Notes: generated by a model not told the origin, from the letters alone. DNA of 64,000 nt from Papaver somniferum (GCF_003573695.1 NC_039360.1:125450336-125514335), one strand, 5' to 3'. Positions 10,913-22,550 are shown, counted from the first letter of the stretch. Program-made: numbers and translations.

Positions 10913-12810
10913 TGGTAGGCTTTAAAGGATGTAAGAAAATAAGAGCAAAGAGGAAGACTACTTGTTAACCGCAAGTGCACGGTGTCGATTGTAGCTTGTG
11001 CAAATACGGGTCGAATCCACAGGGACTAGGGTGTGAGTTGAAGTTTCCTAAGCTAATTCTCTAAGCAGTGAACTAATGAAGCAAAGAGTGACAGTTGCAG
11101 TGAGTGACAAAGAGTGATAGTGGCAAAGAAACCAAGACAGTAACACAGGCAGTGATAAAGGAACAAAGGCAGTGAAGTATAGAAGGGACTAGGATCTTGA
11201 ATCCACCCTTTTCCTAAGCTAAGTCCTCCAACTATGTTCTTGTACCTTGTTAGTTATCAGTCAGCTTCTAGGCTCTCTGAATAACTTGATGACAGTTGCG
11301 GTTCAAAGCCGGCTATTCATCTAAGGGTTGGTCTAGAAAGATTACTAAGAACACTAAGATGAATCTAATCCTAGTAGTAGTTGGGGCTCTCACACTGCAA
11401 CTACCCGCAGAGAAGCTTGCTTAGTGTTTTAACAACCTAAAAGGATGTTCAATCCTAGACAGTTCAAGCACAACAAGATCAGAGCATGGATGGGACAAAT
11501 ACAATTGAAATTTACAAAATAATTTAAACTAAGAACTAACCCTTGAGGCACTGGCTATTCCAGTCCTCTTGGGTGAAGCACTGGCTAGCCCAGACATATC
11601 CCATTACAACACCCAAAGACCCCTATTTATACATACAATGGAAATCCCAAAAAATCCCCAATTAACAGCAAAATTAGGGTTTGTAAAAAAATACAATTAA
11701 ACCCAAAATTAGTTCACCTAACCTACTGATAACAACCCAATCAACCAACCCATGCTTCAATTAGACGTACAATCATGTTCCCCCAATTATCCCCAAATTA
11801 TGAAATTAGGGTTTATAAGAAATAGAAATTAGGTTTACCTAATCACTGCAAACTCTTGATAGCTCTCACCCATGCTTCCTTACGATCTTCTGATGCTTCC
11901 CACGCCTCCAATTGATCTATATCATCAACTAATTTCACCAACTCACTCTTAGGGTTCAGTGGTGAGAGAATAGGCGAAATTCGTTGTTTGAGAGAGATTA
12001 GAACGTGATATAGGTGATGGGTCGAGTGTGTATGATGATTTGAGAAGAGATGGTGGTGGTTGTGGTGATTGAGAAGGAGTTGGTGGCGGAGCAGGTGGTG
12101 GTCGTGGAGTTGCAGAGGAGAAGAAAGGGGGAGAAGAAGGAGAAGCCGATAGTTTTAGGGTTAAGGTGTGTTTGGGTTATGGTATAGGTATTTGGTGTGG
12201 TAGTGTTGAGCGGTTGTAGAAAATTCGATGTCCAGTGAAGATGATACGTTGGATGATCACATCTGGATTAAATCGAACGGCTAAGATGGAACAGGCTTGC
12301 AGCGACCGTTGGATGCGTGATACAACAATTCTGACGGCTTAGATTGGAGTTAGGTACTATGATGTTTGACAGGAGCTTCAAGATTTGATGATCGGTGATG
12401 AGGCGACCGTTGGATAATGTGATGGATCCAATCTGACGACTCTCAGGGAAATGGGTATGGATATTGGAAATGGATTTGGGTAAGGGTTTTGGGCCTTGGG
12501 TATGCCAATCCCATATCTTCTTTAAGGACAATTCTTCCTCTTCAAGCCCACTTCTAGTTGATCCGGCTCTTGCAAACATCATTCTTCGCTGCCTTTCTGC
12601 GGGAGTCTTTGCCGTTTCTTTGCTCTTTTCGCTCCATGAGTTAACCAGGCTTTATTTAGTACCTAAAAATGCAAAATTAACTAATAAAAATATTTATTCT
12701 TGAAAACAATGAAAATACAGAATATGGGATAAAATGTAGAATTAATGCACAAAAGATGAGTTAAATGCCAAGAAAAATATATAGAAATATGCACTTTTTA
12801 GCACTCATCA
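10913..12810 (-). repeat. N1 5' LTR
   Basis: The LTR is 1898 bp and closely matches the left LTR, with a few substitutions and small indels (for example about 9 extra bases near 12540). The TATA-like box is at 11620-11631 on the minus strand. The TATAT duplication follows at 12811-12815. Confidence 0.85.
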
Positions 12811-12854
12811 TATATCCCTCACCAAAACTTGTTCTCTGGTGGAAATAGGTAAGA

Positions 12855-12866
12855 CCTATTTATACA
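12855..12866 (-). promoter_or_regulatory. TATA box of the Tat-B LTR
   Basis: TGTATAAATAGG on the minus strand, between the U3 repeats and the R/U5 portion. Confidence 0.5.
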
Positions 12867-13182
12867 AGTCATAACATAACGTACTCTGGTCTCGTAAGAA
12901 ATGGAAACAGCTAAGTATAGTGGAAGGAGGTGGTAAATGGGTAACGCCTGGAATTGATGTTCCATAATAAAAGGAGCGTTTCACCATTTATTCCTTGTGT
13001 TTACTAACCGACTCATTCTTATGACACTTTCATGTAAAGGGTGTAGTGTACACCGCACGTTGTAAACCGACAAACCAATACCCTTTATGAACATCCCCCA
13101 GTTTGTGACATGTGTTAGATGTCTCGAGTGTTTTCATGGGAAAACGTGTGGCATGGTTGCATGCCAGTGGCCATGGTAGAGT

Positions 13183-14086
13183 CGGCATGGCTTTGCCAAA
13201 GAATAGGCGCGTCCAAAATAGGGTTTAGGTGCAAACCGTGTGTTTTGGCTTTGGGCCGCAAGTTTCCATGCGTCAAGTGGCGAACTTGAACGGTCGAGAT
13301 CTGCATCTCATAGGGAAAGATAGCCGTTGATTATTGTAACCCTCAGTTTTACCAGCCAGCGTTGAGCATGGCTTTGCCATAGAGTAGGCACGACCAAAAA
13401 TAGGTTTTAGGTGCGCAAACTGTGTGTTTTGGCTTTGGGCCGCAAGTTTCCATTCATCAGGTAGCGAACTTGTGTGGTCGAGATCTGCATCTCAGAGGGA
13501 AGGATAGCCGTTGATTATCGCAACCCTTCTTTTTGGCAGCCATCATTGAGCATGGCTATGGCATTTATTAGGCACGGCCAAAACCAGGGTTTAGTGAAAA
13601 CCGTGATGTTTTGGCTTTGGACCGCAAGTTGCCATGCGTTAGGTGGCGAACTTGGACGGCTAAAATCTGCATCTTAGATAGAAGGGTGGTCGTTCATTGT
13701 TGCAACCCTTCGTTTTGGCAACCAGCGTTGAGCATGGCTTTGGCATGTGTTAGATACGGCCAAAACCAGGGTTTAGAGCAAACCATGGTGTTTTGTCTTT
13801 GGGACGCAAGTTGCCATGCGTTAGGTGGCGAACTTGGACGGTTATGATCTGCATCTTAGATGGAAGGGTGGTCGTTTATCGTTGCAACCCTTAGTTTTGG
13901 CAACCAGCGTTGAGCATGGCTTTGGCATGTATTAGGCGCGGCCAAAACCAGGGTTTAGTGCAAACCGTGGTGTTTTGGCTTTGTGCCGCAAGTTACCATG
14001 TGTTAAGTGGCGAACTTGGATGGTTGAGATCTGCATCTCAAAGAGAAGGGTAGCCGTTGATTATTGCAACCCTTCGTTTTGGCGTG
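13183..14086 (-). repeat. 182-bp tandem repeat, five copies
   Basis: The landmark GAGCATGGCT (or CGGCATGGCT in the first copy) recurs at 13183, 13364, 13548, 13730 and 13912, giving spacings of 181, 184, 182 and 182 bp. Each unit has GTGTTTTGGCTTTG-type text, GCCGCAAGTT, GGCGAACTTG, GATCTGCATCT and GCAACCCTT in the same order. The last copy passes directly into the 69-bp array. Confidence 0.85.
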
Positions 14087-14945
14087 GAGAAGTGGCTGGC
14101 ATGGTTTTCCATTGGCACGGTGGTGCGGTTGGCATGGTTGGCATGCCTTGGCGCAGAGACGTGGCTGGCATGGTTTTCCATTGGCACGGTGGTGCAGATG
14201 GCATGGTTGGCATTCCTTGGCGCTGAGACGTGGCTGGCATGGTTTGCCATTGGCACGGTGGAGCGACTGGCATGGTTGGCATGCCTTGGCGCAGAGACGT
14301 GGCTGGCATGGTTGGCATGCGTTGGCGCAGAGACATGGCTGGCATGGTTTTCCATTGGCACGGTAGTGCGGCTTACATGGTTGGAATGCCTTGGCGCTGA
14401 GACGTGGCTGGCATGGTTCGTCATTGGCACGGTGGTGCGGCTGGCATGGTTGGCATGGTTTGCCATTGGCACGGTGGTGCGGCTAGAATGGTTGGCATGC
14501 CTTGGCGCTGATACGTGGCTGGAATGGTTCGCCATTGGCACGGTGGTGTGGCATGCCTTGGCGCTGAGACGCAGCTGGCATGGTTTGCCATTGGCACGGT
14601 GGTGTTGCTGGCATGGTTGGCATGCCTTGGCGCAGAGACGTGTCTGGCATGGTTTGCAATTGGCACGGTGGTGCGGCTGGAATGGTTGGCATGCCTTGAC
14701 GCAGAGACGTGGCTGGAATGGTTTGCCATTGGCACGGTGGTGCGGATGGCATGGTTGGCATGCCTTGGCGCAGAGACGTGGCTGGAATGGTTTGCCATTT
14801 TCACGGTGGTGCGGATGGCATGGTTGGCATGCCTTGGCGCAGAGACGTGGCTGGCATGGTTTGTCATTGGCACGGTGGTGCGGCTGGCATGGTTGGCATG
14901 CCTTGGCGCTGAGACGCGGCTGGCATGGTTTGCCATTGGCACGGT
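14087..14945 (-). repeat. 69-bp GC-rich minisatellite, about 12.5 copies
   Basis: Units start with GAGACGTGGCTGGCATGG at 14087, 14156, 14225, 14294, 14330, 14399, 14510, 14566, 14635, 14704, 14773, 14842 and 14911. The spacing is 69 bp except for one 36-bp, one 111-bp and one 56-bp unit. Because 69 is a multiple of three, several frames stay open on both strands; these long ORFs are by-products of the array and not proteins. The word GGCATGGTTGGCATG gives an inner sub-repeat. Confidence 0.9.
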
Positions 14946-14990
14946 GAGAGAATTAGGGTTAGGAATATATGAAGGTGATGTCAGTTAATG

Positions 14991-15649
14991 CTAAGGGTTC
15001 TGTCGTGGAACATGACACATGTATATAAAAAAAGGTACCCTGGTAATTCTTACGTAAGCACACTGATTGATTCAATTAATGCACTATTGGTCACAGTGAC
15101 GTCATGCCAGATAAGCGGTTTTACGATTTTAACCCCAAGCTAAAAACCACCATCAACACCTAATATGTCTTCTTTTTGGCTTAGTTGGAAGAATAACTAG
15201 TGCTTTGAATAACGAAGATTGTGACTACACATAGCTATTTTGTTTTCATCTTCTTGTGTTATTTTTTAGGTTTATTTGGTATTAAATTCTAAAAATATTT
15301 GGAGGATGATGTTATTGCAGTATTAATCTGTTTGATTTTGAAGTATTGCAATATTCTTATGGGATATGTATTGTTTGTGTCAGTGAACTTGAAGGTCCCA
15401 TATGTTGTCAAAAGTAAATTCGTTCATAAACTGGTATTCGTATTGATGAAAGGACAAATAGACTTTTGACATTTACAAAAGTTAAGCCTATATTGTCAAT
15501 TTATTTGATGGAAGATAGGTTAAAATATTTTGTGTGACAAGAATAAAGTCTATTATGTCATTATGCAAATAGTGATGGAAAAATAGAATAGATCCTTGTA
15601 TGTATTCCACAGTAATGATCATCCCCTGATCCATACTTTATGTATTACT
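14991..15649. other. Unassigned AT-rich sequence
   Basis: It lies between the Tat-B LTR and the copia 3' region. A TATA-like stretch (GTATATAAAAAAAGG, about 15021) is present without an identifiable gene. It may include the outer end of the Tat-B LTR or the flank of the copia element. Confidence 0.3.
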
Positions 15650-16215
15650 GTGAGGCTCCGTAATGTGTCTTATCTTGAGCACGATACAACTAAGTTGACT
15701 ATTTTGATTAGCTTAGTTGGTTGTTCCGTAAGGTACTTTATGTCGAGCATTTTGAACTAAATTAATCATCTTGGTTGGTTATTTAGTTATTTTCTCCGAA
15801 AGTCTTATTTTGTCGAGCAAAACAATTGACAATTAAATTGATTACTTTTGTGATTAGTTTGATTGTGTATTGCGATTAGATTAATTATGGGTTCTATTGT
15901 AATTAGTCTAGTTGAGTATTCATATATTCCACAAGTCCTTGTGTTGAGTATATGAACGGCTATTCTAATCATGTTTTATTGGTTAATGTAGTTGTATATT
16001 CCGTAAGGTTTTCCTTATGTTGATTATATGAACGGTTAAGTTAGTCATCTCTGTATGATTATCTTAGCCGTAGCTCCGTAAGTTTACTTATGTAAAGAAC
16101 AATCAATTAAATTGATCACTTTTTGTGGTTTGATTTAGTTGTGTATTCCAATTAAATTAATCATGGGTTTACTTGTGATTAATTTGATTGAGTTTTGGAT
16201 ATAGAAAATCATTCC
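15650..16215 (+). repeat. Degenerate tandem repeat of about 70 bp in the 3' untranslated part of a copia element
   Basis: The phrase TTCCGTAAG (or a close variant) followed by TTATGT and GAGCA or GATTATA recurs near 15656, 15725, 15790, 15928, 16000 and 16074. Between copies lie related words such as AATTAAATTGATCAC and TTAGTTG. Spacing is about 65-75 bp, with one double-length step. Confidence 0.6.
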
Positions 16216-16956
16216 TATGGTTTTTGGTGTCCAATTAAAAATCTTTTTTTTTTTTTTTTCGAAATTAAGGTCGCTCTTGTTGTTCTTTCGGGAATGATAT
16301 CAAATGGGGGAGAGTTCTATTGAACTTGTGCTTAATAGTAATATCTTGCGGGGTGTGCGGCTGTGGAATTTTATAGGGGTTATCTTGTATCTTAAAACTC
16401 CTTGATGAATGCATTTAGATTCGGCTTCATGATTGCATCTAAATTAAGTTGGTATGTATTTTTCTCTTTTAGTCTATAAAACGTCTCTTCTCGGAAATTT
16501 CATTAGGATCCCATTCTTGTACCTTTGCCAATTTTATTGACAAAAAGGGGGAGAATTAATGTGTAGTTCTACTACATATACATATGGTTTTCGGATCATT
16601 GTGTAATGGGGAGTGGTTTCCATGTGAGATGGAGTATTGACTAAGGGGGAGCGATACATATCACCATAGTATTATTATTGAAGTCGTGATGCAATTGGAC
16701 TTTGATGTTACATAATAATACTATGTCACTTATAATGATGATCGATAATCTCGAGTTCTCTCATTGTTATAGCTATGGATCTTCAACAACGTTGATGCTA
16801 AACTTACAACCTTTGGGATCATTGGAGTACTTGGAAGGACGAAGATTTCAAGGAACGTTGAAGATTAGACTATGGAATAGGAGCCACTAAAGTTTATATT
16901 TTTTGTATTCCATATGTATTAATAGTTTTGTCACTAAAATTGACAAACGAGGAGAT
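16216..16956 (+). mobile_element. 3' internal end of a Cop-A copia element with polypurine tract
   Basis: The text from 16640 (GGGGGAGCGATACATATCACC and beyond) matches 57434-57830 in reverse, next to a minus-strand LTR of the same family. ACGAGGAGAT (16947-16956) directly before the LTR serves as polypurine tract. No pol reading frame remains, so most of the interior is lost to the left. Confidence 0.6.
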
Positions 16957-19405
16957 TGTTAAAGCATAGCTCGGTCAAACTCGCATGCGTTGCTATCTCA
17001 AACATGTTTGTCAATGTTAGTGATCAAAACTATGAGTCTTGATTTCTAGTCTACATAGCTAAGTCTTGGACTAGGATAGAAAAGTGTAGTTGAGCTCAAT
17101 GACTTCATGGAGATTCATCATACAATGATGAAGATCTACTCAAGGAACCGGTGGAACTTCATCAACAAAAAGGTATGTGGAGACTTGAACTTATCTATCA
17201 CTCAAAAGTCTATCTACTCTATCTCCTATTTCTTATGAGACAAAAGTCGTATGCTATATAGACTGGATCATACACATTTGATATTTCGAGCCGAGTATAT
17301 CTCGCCTATATATATCTCGAAATCATGTGTTGGTAAAGCGTTTCGCTTTGATCGGGTTTATCTTCACCTAGTGACGAAAGTCATAATGTTTCAATCACTT
17401 TGAAAATCGCTTTGACGAGGAATTGTGTAAAAACTGTATAACGTCCTCTAAGAATGTTTCAATGGTTGCAATGAGAGTTTAGGTCAATATAACCAATGAT
17501 GGATATAAGCATTATGTGGAAACACATATGTGCATAAGTCATATTCCTTAATCCGAAGTTCGCGAACTTTGTTGATTGAGAGAAACCGGAGGAATTGGCT
17601 TTGCCAAGTCCGTGAACTCAGTTTGCGAACCAAGTTCGCGAAATGACGGAAGTTCTTGTATCGAGAATTTTTGCTGGGATTACCAAAAATTCGTTTGCGT
17701 GTTCAGTCCCGAACTGGCGGAAGTCTCTTTTCCGAGATTTTCTGCTGAGTTTGGAAAACTCTGCCGGTTGCCTTAAGTCTGCGAAACTCTTTGCGAGCTT
17801 GAGTGGTTATGATATAAAGATGTGCTCTGAACATGAAACTTAAATTACTAAGGAATGTAGTATGCAAACCGTAGCTATAAAGTTCATGAGTCGATTCAAT
17901 TGAATCGAAACATATTTTTTTCAATTGTATCTTGTGTAGTTACATAAGATCTCATTACAATTGAACAACTCTCTAACTAGTTCGTATTGAAGTCAATTGA
18001 ACTAGTTATGGTGAAGAAAAACAAGGTTAATATGAGATGCTCATATGGTTAACCATTTGGTTACTATGTTGAACCAACGTACACGTACATGTTTGGGCAC
18101 GGTTTTCACAAACCCAGTAAACATATATCTCAAGTGTGTGTGACAAGCTAAGTTTTCGATCTAACGGTTGAGAAATATTAGCTTGAATCTAAATCAGGTT
18201 TTCATCTAACGGTGGATATTGATTGCTTCGTTACCAAGGTGACTTGAGGCAAACCCTGGTTTGAAATACTATATAAAGGAGACATCTAGCATTGGGAAAA
18301 ACTAATCCCCACACATCTGTGTGATACTAGTGCGCTCGCTAGAGTCGATTCTCCTCTAACTTTTGGTTTTCTTCTCTAAAACCAGGTTAACGACTTAAAG
18401 ACTTCATTGGGATTGTGAAGGAAGACTGATACTACTTTTATCGTAGTTGTGTGATCTGATCTCGCATCTTTTATCGTACGAGTACAATCTGTGATTGACT
18501 TGAGATTTTATTATCTCCGATAGGCAAGATAAAGAAGTCACAAACATCTCTGTCTCACTGTTTGTGATTCCTCGACGTCCTTTTATTTATAACAAGTAAG
18601 ACTGTTGTGAGGTGATTGATTAATCTAGGCTGTTCTTCGGGAATACAAGACCGGATTATCAAGTGGTTCCTGTTCACCTTGATTTCATATCATAAGACGG
18701 AACAAAACTTTAGGGTTCTTATGTGGGAGACAGATTTATCCTTTGATAGACTTTTCTGTGTGAGACATATTTGTTTATTATCAAGTCTGCGATTTTGGGT
18801 TGCAGCAACTCTTAGTTGTGGGTGAGATCAGCTAAGGGAATCAAGTGCGCAGTGTCCTGCTGGGATCCGAGGCGTAGGGAGTACAACTGTACCTTGAATT
18901 AGTGGGAGACTAATTGGGGTTCAACTATAGTCCAGTCCGAAGTTAGCTTGGAGTAGGCTAGTGTCTGTAGTGGCTTAATACAATGTGTATTCAATCTGGA
19001 CTAGGTCCCGGGGTTTTTCTGCATTTGCGGTTTCCTCGTTAACAAAATTCTAGTGTCTGTGTTATTTCTATTTCCGCATTATATTTGTTATATAATTGAA
19101 ATAATACAGGTTGTGCGTTTGTGATCATCAATTGGAAATCCGTCCTTTAGTTGTTGATTGATATTGATTGATCCTTGGACATTGGTCTTTGGTACCGTCC
19201 AAGTATTCCTTGTGTTTGATTAAACACTCTCTATTGTTTTAGCTTGCGTAAATCAAAATAAGTGAGAGATATTAACTCCTTGAGATACTTTAATCTAGAT
19301 TGAGTCTGACTGTCTAGTTGATTCTCTAGCAAAGTATTTCGGAGTTAGTCCATACATATTGCTAAGCAAAATATTGGGTGATGTTGTTAGACCCCCGCTT
19401 TTTCA
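16957..19405 (+). repeat. Cop-A LTR, apparently complete
   Basis: The LTR is 2449 bp, from TGTTAAAGCATAGC to CCCCCGCTTTTTCA, and is preceded by a polypurine tract. A TATA box (TATATAAAG, 18270-18278) lies in the expected place. The 17540-17790 part has repeated TTCGCGAAC-type words. The 3' end is identical in form to the LTR end at 20276, which is followed by the copia primer site. Confidence 0.75.
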
Positions 19406-19505
19406 AAAAGTACTCCCTTGCAGTAAATTTTTTAGGGTTTAAACTTATTTCACACCCACACATACGAAATTACGAAAATCATCAGAAACTGTTTTCACCC
19501 TCAAA
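19406..19505 (-). mobile_element. 100-bp fragment of the Tat-B LTR end between two Cop-A LTRs
   Basis: Read in reverse, it matches 6388-6470 (TGTTTGAGGGTGAAAAC, then GAAATTACG-like and TAGGGTTTA blocks). It sits exactly between the end of one Cop-A LTR and the middle of another. Confidence 0.6.
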
Positions 19506-20276
19506 CAGTTGTTCTTCGGGAATATAATACCGGATTATCAATTGGTTCCTGTTCACCTTGATTATTATCAAAAGACGGAACAAACCCTTTTAGGGTTTAT
19601 GTGTGGGAGACAGATTGATCATTTGATATACTTGTTTGTGTGAGAAATATTTGTTTATTGTTAAGTCTTCTACTTTGGGTCGTAGCAACTTTTAGTTGTG
19701 GGTGAGATCAGCTAAGGGAATCAAATGTGCAGTATCCTGCTGGGATCACAGGCGTAGGGAGTACAATTGTACCTTGCATCAGTGGGAGACTGATTGGGGT
19801 TCAACTACAGTCCAGTCCGAAGTTAGCTTAGAGTTGGCTAGTGTCTGTAGCGGCTTAATACAGTGTGTGTTCAATCTGGACTAGGTCCCGTGGTTTTTCT
19901 GCATTTGCGGTTTCCTCGTTAAAAACATTTTTGGTGTATGTGTTATTCAATTTCCGAATTATATTGTTTATCTTTATAATTGAAATAATACAGGTTTTGC
20001 GTTAGATCATTAATTAGAGTAATCCAACCTTTGGTTGTTGATTGTCACTGATTGATCCTTGGATATTGGTCTTTGGTACCATCCAAGTTATTCCTTGCAT
20101 TTGATTAGAACTCACAGTTCCTGCTTGAGTAAATCAAATAAAGAGAGAGATATAAACTCGTTGATATACTGTTAATTGATTGAGTCTTGTTGATTCTCTT
20201 AAAAGTATATTCGAGTTAGTCCATACAGATTGCTAAGAGAAATATTGGGTGGTTTTGTTAGACCCCCGCTTTTTCA
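19506..20276 (+). repeat. Cop-A LTR, 3' part only
   Basis: It matches 18637-19405 of the complete LTR (TGTTCTTCGGGAATA, ACCGGATTATCAA, AGTCCGAAGTTAG, GACCCCCGCTTTTTCA). Its end is followed directly by the copia primer site, so it is the 5' LTR of the pol fragment to its right. Confidence 0.75.
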
Positions 20277-20278
20277 AT

Positions 20279-20290
20279 TGGTATCAGAGC
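20279..20290 (+). other. Copia primer binding site (initiator tRNA-Met)
   Basis: TGGTATCAGAGC starts 2 bp after the LTR end and is the standard plant copia primer site. Confidence 0.85.
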
Positions 20291-20492
20291 AGGCAAACAC
20301 GTTCAAGACCTCAAAAGTCTGTGTTTGTAGCGATTTGACTATATGGACTATAAAGTCTCAATTGACGCTTCACCAGGTTTAAAAACCAACCGCAGAAAAA
20401 AGTTTGATAAACTGGTTACTCTTCGAAAGGGGTTGGTGGAACAAATCCGGATCAACTCCGGTCTTGTTGAATAAATTGCAATTCTTAAGGAT

Positions 20493-21617
20493 TTGATATC
20501 TGGTAATATTCCCTTGGTGAATCTGAGTAACTCCAGTTGTTCCTCTTTAAAGAATAGTCGTAAATCAGATGGTATTCAACGACCGGTTGTTGTGAAAACT
20601 GATATGACTAGGAACCACTCAGACAAACATCAAAGTTTTGGCCTGTATAATTGTTGTGATTCTTCCAATCACCTTCAACAAGTTTGTATGTCATTTCAAA
20701 AGAGTTTGAATATTGCAAGTAATCTTTGGAAGAAAACTAAACAATGTTTTGATACTCTGAAAGGACATACAAAACTATCAGGAAACTCTAAACAGAGAAG
20801 TACTAATAGTATGGGTGCCTTTGATTTAAGATATACGTCTCCTTTTCAATGGTTTCTCGATAGTGGATGTAGTAGACACATGACAGACGATCTCACATGG
20901 TTTGTTTCATCTATTGACTATGAAGGAGGTCCTGTAATGTTTGGAGATGGGAGTTGTTGCTACATCAGCAAGAAGGGAACAATCAAACTTCCCGGTGTTC
21001 CAGAAATCCATGATGTAGTATATGTAAAAGGTACGACTGTTAATCTTCTTTCTATTAGTCATATTTGTGACAAAGGCCATCGAGTTGTCTTCAATGCAAA
21101 TGGATGTGACATTGTAGACAAAACTGGGAAAGTGATTTTTCAAGGAAATCGTGGTAAAAACAATTGTTATCTACTTGATACTCAGTTTAGTAATCGTTGC
21201 AATTTGACTAAGGTGGAATCTACACATCTTTGGCATGAGAGTTTTGGTCACTTCAATTATCGTCTTCTAACTAAGATCATTAACAAAGAACTTGTTAGAG
21301 GCATTCCCAAAATCAATGCAAAGATTGAAGGTATATGTGGTGCCTGTCAAAAGGGTAAGCAAACGAAAGTTCACCACAAATCATATCGAGATATTCTCAC
21401 TAAAGCTCCACTTGATTTAATTCATATGGATGTCTTCGGACCAATTCAACAACCCGATGTTGCTGTTAAGAAGTATGCTTTAGTTATGGTAGATGATTAC
21501 ACCAGATTCACTTAGGTTGCATTTTTATCTCATAAGAATGAAACTCTTGGTGAATTCAAGATTATTGTTAAAAGGATCCAGAATGAACAAGGTCGCAAAC
21601 TAAAGAAAATTAGCATG
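20493..21617 (+). pseudogene. Copia gag-pol remnant: protease, gag-pre-integrase and start of integrase
   Basis: The open frame 20493-21515 has WFLDSGCSRHMTDD (aspartic protease, DSG near 20862), a long GAG-pre-integrase stretch, and the zinc-binding LWHESFGH with CGACQKGK. It also has the integrase core signatures HMDVFGP and VMVDDYTRF with the first two catalytic aspartates. Most of gag is missing; only a short start with stops is seen at 20345-20490. An in-frame TAG at 21513-21515 sits where the family has Trp. Homology continues past it for about 30 codons and then stops near 21617, where a different element begins. RT and RNase H are absent. Confidence 0.85.
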
Positions 21618-21621
21618 TAAC

Positions 21622-21777
21622 GTTTGAGGGGGTGTATTAGGAATATAGGTAAAGTCAAGTCAATGGCTTGACTAAGTCTGTCAGTGTGTTATAAATACAC
21701 CTCTCCTGTATCCGTATTAGACATCCAATAATAATACTGTAAGAACATCTATTCGATATCAATTCTAAAGTTTCACA
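21622..21777 (+). mobile_element. Short solo LTR (second copia-like family) with polypurine tract
   Basis: GTTTGAGGGGG (21622-21632) precedes a 145-bp unit from TGTATTAGG to TTTCACA with a TATA box (TTATAAATA, 21689-21697). This looks like the 3' LTR of a small element fused to the Cop-A pol fragment. No target duplication was found. Confidence 0.55.
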
Positions 21778-22160
21778 GCGTTTCTTCACGTTTTCTCTTA
21801 ATTCATCTTTTAAGTTAACCAATTGGGGTTTAATCTTTTCTGGATCAAATTCAAAACTCTTAACTGGTTTGTATCTATCTCTTTTCATGATTTGTTTTTC
21901 CTGAAATCGAGTTAGAAAAATAATACAAAAGGCTAAGATGATTTATTTTTTTAATTTTAAGGAAGAGCTATGATGATATATAATCATACATCGTTCAGAA
22001 CTTCAGAGTGATTCTTCAAATCAGTAAGGAGATTCTTCAAATCAGTAAGGAGAAAAGAAGTAGAAGTTAATTAGCTCTAAACCAAACAAGCCATAAAATT
22101 ATTTTCACTGCCACGTCATCCATAATTTGAACCGTTAGATATATGATATCTAGTGGTTAC
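21778..22160. other. Unassigned; possible minus-strand exon at the left
   Basis: The minus translation from 21888 begins MKRDRYKPVKSFEFDPEKIK and is lysine-rich and coding-like. It runs into the solo LTR. I do not recognise it; it could be a host exon cut by the insertion. The rest is AT-rich with a direct repeat of ATTCTTCAAATCAGTAAGGA near 22012-22053. Confidence 0.25.
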
Positions 22161-22266
22161 TAGGATTTGTTAGAATCTTTTGTCAAATCCCTTTGTTACA
22201 TTATCCCTACCCATATGTTAAATTCTTATGCTTATGAGGTTTGTTTGGTTATATGCGAATATAGTC

Positions 22267-22550
22267 ATTGGAACCGTTGTGTGAAGGATATTCGGTTTGA
22301 AATGATATGTGAGCGAGGTGGGGAGAAGAAGAGTCACGAGGTAAAGAATAATAAGTATGTAAGGAAGACGGAGAGGAAGAAATACCGAACCATACAAAGA
22401 AGATTGGATGCTCATTTAAAATTGTCTTCTATAAGCCCGATGGTAAGGATGGTACAGAGTGGAAAGTGTCTAAAATTGCTAATGGTTGTCACAACCACGA
22501 TGACCCGGATACTCTTATTGGACATGTAATGGTTGCTAAAAGATCAGCGG
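22267..22550 (+). pseudogene. MULE transposase N-terminal zinc-finger (FAR1-type) fragment
   Basis: Frame 1 gives ICERGGEKKSHEV and then KYRTIQRRL. After a frameshift near 22405 the adjacent frame gives GCSFKIVFYKP, EWKVSKIANGCHNHDDPDTL and GHVMVAKRSAE, ending in TGA at 22553. The order Cys, Cys, His-Asn-His within a KW..V.NGCHNHD context is the FAR1/WRKY-GCM1-like DNA-binding domain that begins Mutator-like transposases. The MULE core and SWIM domains are absent, so this is a dead fragment. Confidence 0.7.

Larger units (their letters stand above)
6714..12810 (-). mobile_element. N1: complete non-autonomous LTR retrotransposon (Athila-like LARD)
   Basis: The element is 6.1 kb with LTRs at 6714-8601 and 10913-12810. 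Both LTRs start TGGTAGG and end CATCA on the plus strand, and by eye they are nearly identical. A TATAT target duplication flanks the element. Orientation is minus: the polypurine tract abuts the left LTR and a degenerate tRNA-Asp-type primer site abuts the right LTR. The 2.3-kb interior encodes no gag, protease, RT or integrase, so it must be mobilised in trans. It shares its 3' module with N2, which places both in one superfamily. It interrupts the Tat-B LTR and is therefore younger than it. Confidence 0.85.
12816..14990 (-). mobile_element. Tat-B 5' LTR, U3-side piece with promoter
   Basis: This is the continuation of the LTR cut by N1. On the minus strand, TGTATAAATAGG at 12855-12866 is a good TATA box, with transcription directed toward 6388. 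Upstream U3 is dominated by two tandem arrays (13183-14086 and 14087-14945). I could not fix the outer LTR end; 14990 is approximate. Confidence 0.5.

Noticed and set aside
14057..14988. Long ORFs on both strands (up to 296 codons) with 23-residue Trp/Ala/Leu or Pro/His repeats
   Set aside because: They arise because the 69-bp tandem unit is divisible by three, so frames on both strands stay open at once; no start context or family supports a protein.
19696..19884. 62-codon plus ORF
   Set aside because: It lies wholly inside the partial Cop-A LTR and is not conserved as an open frame in the complete LTR.
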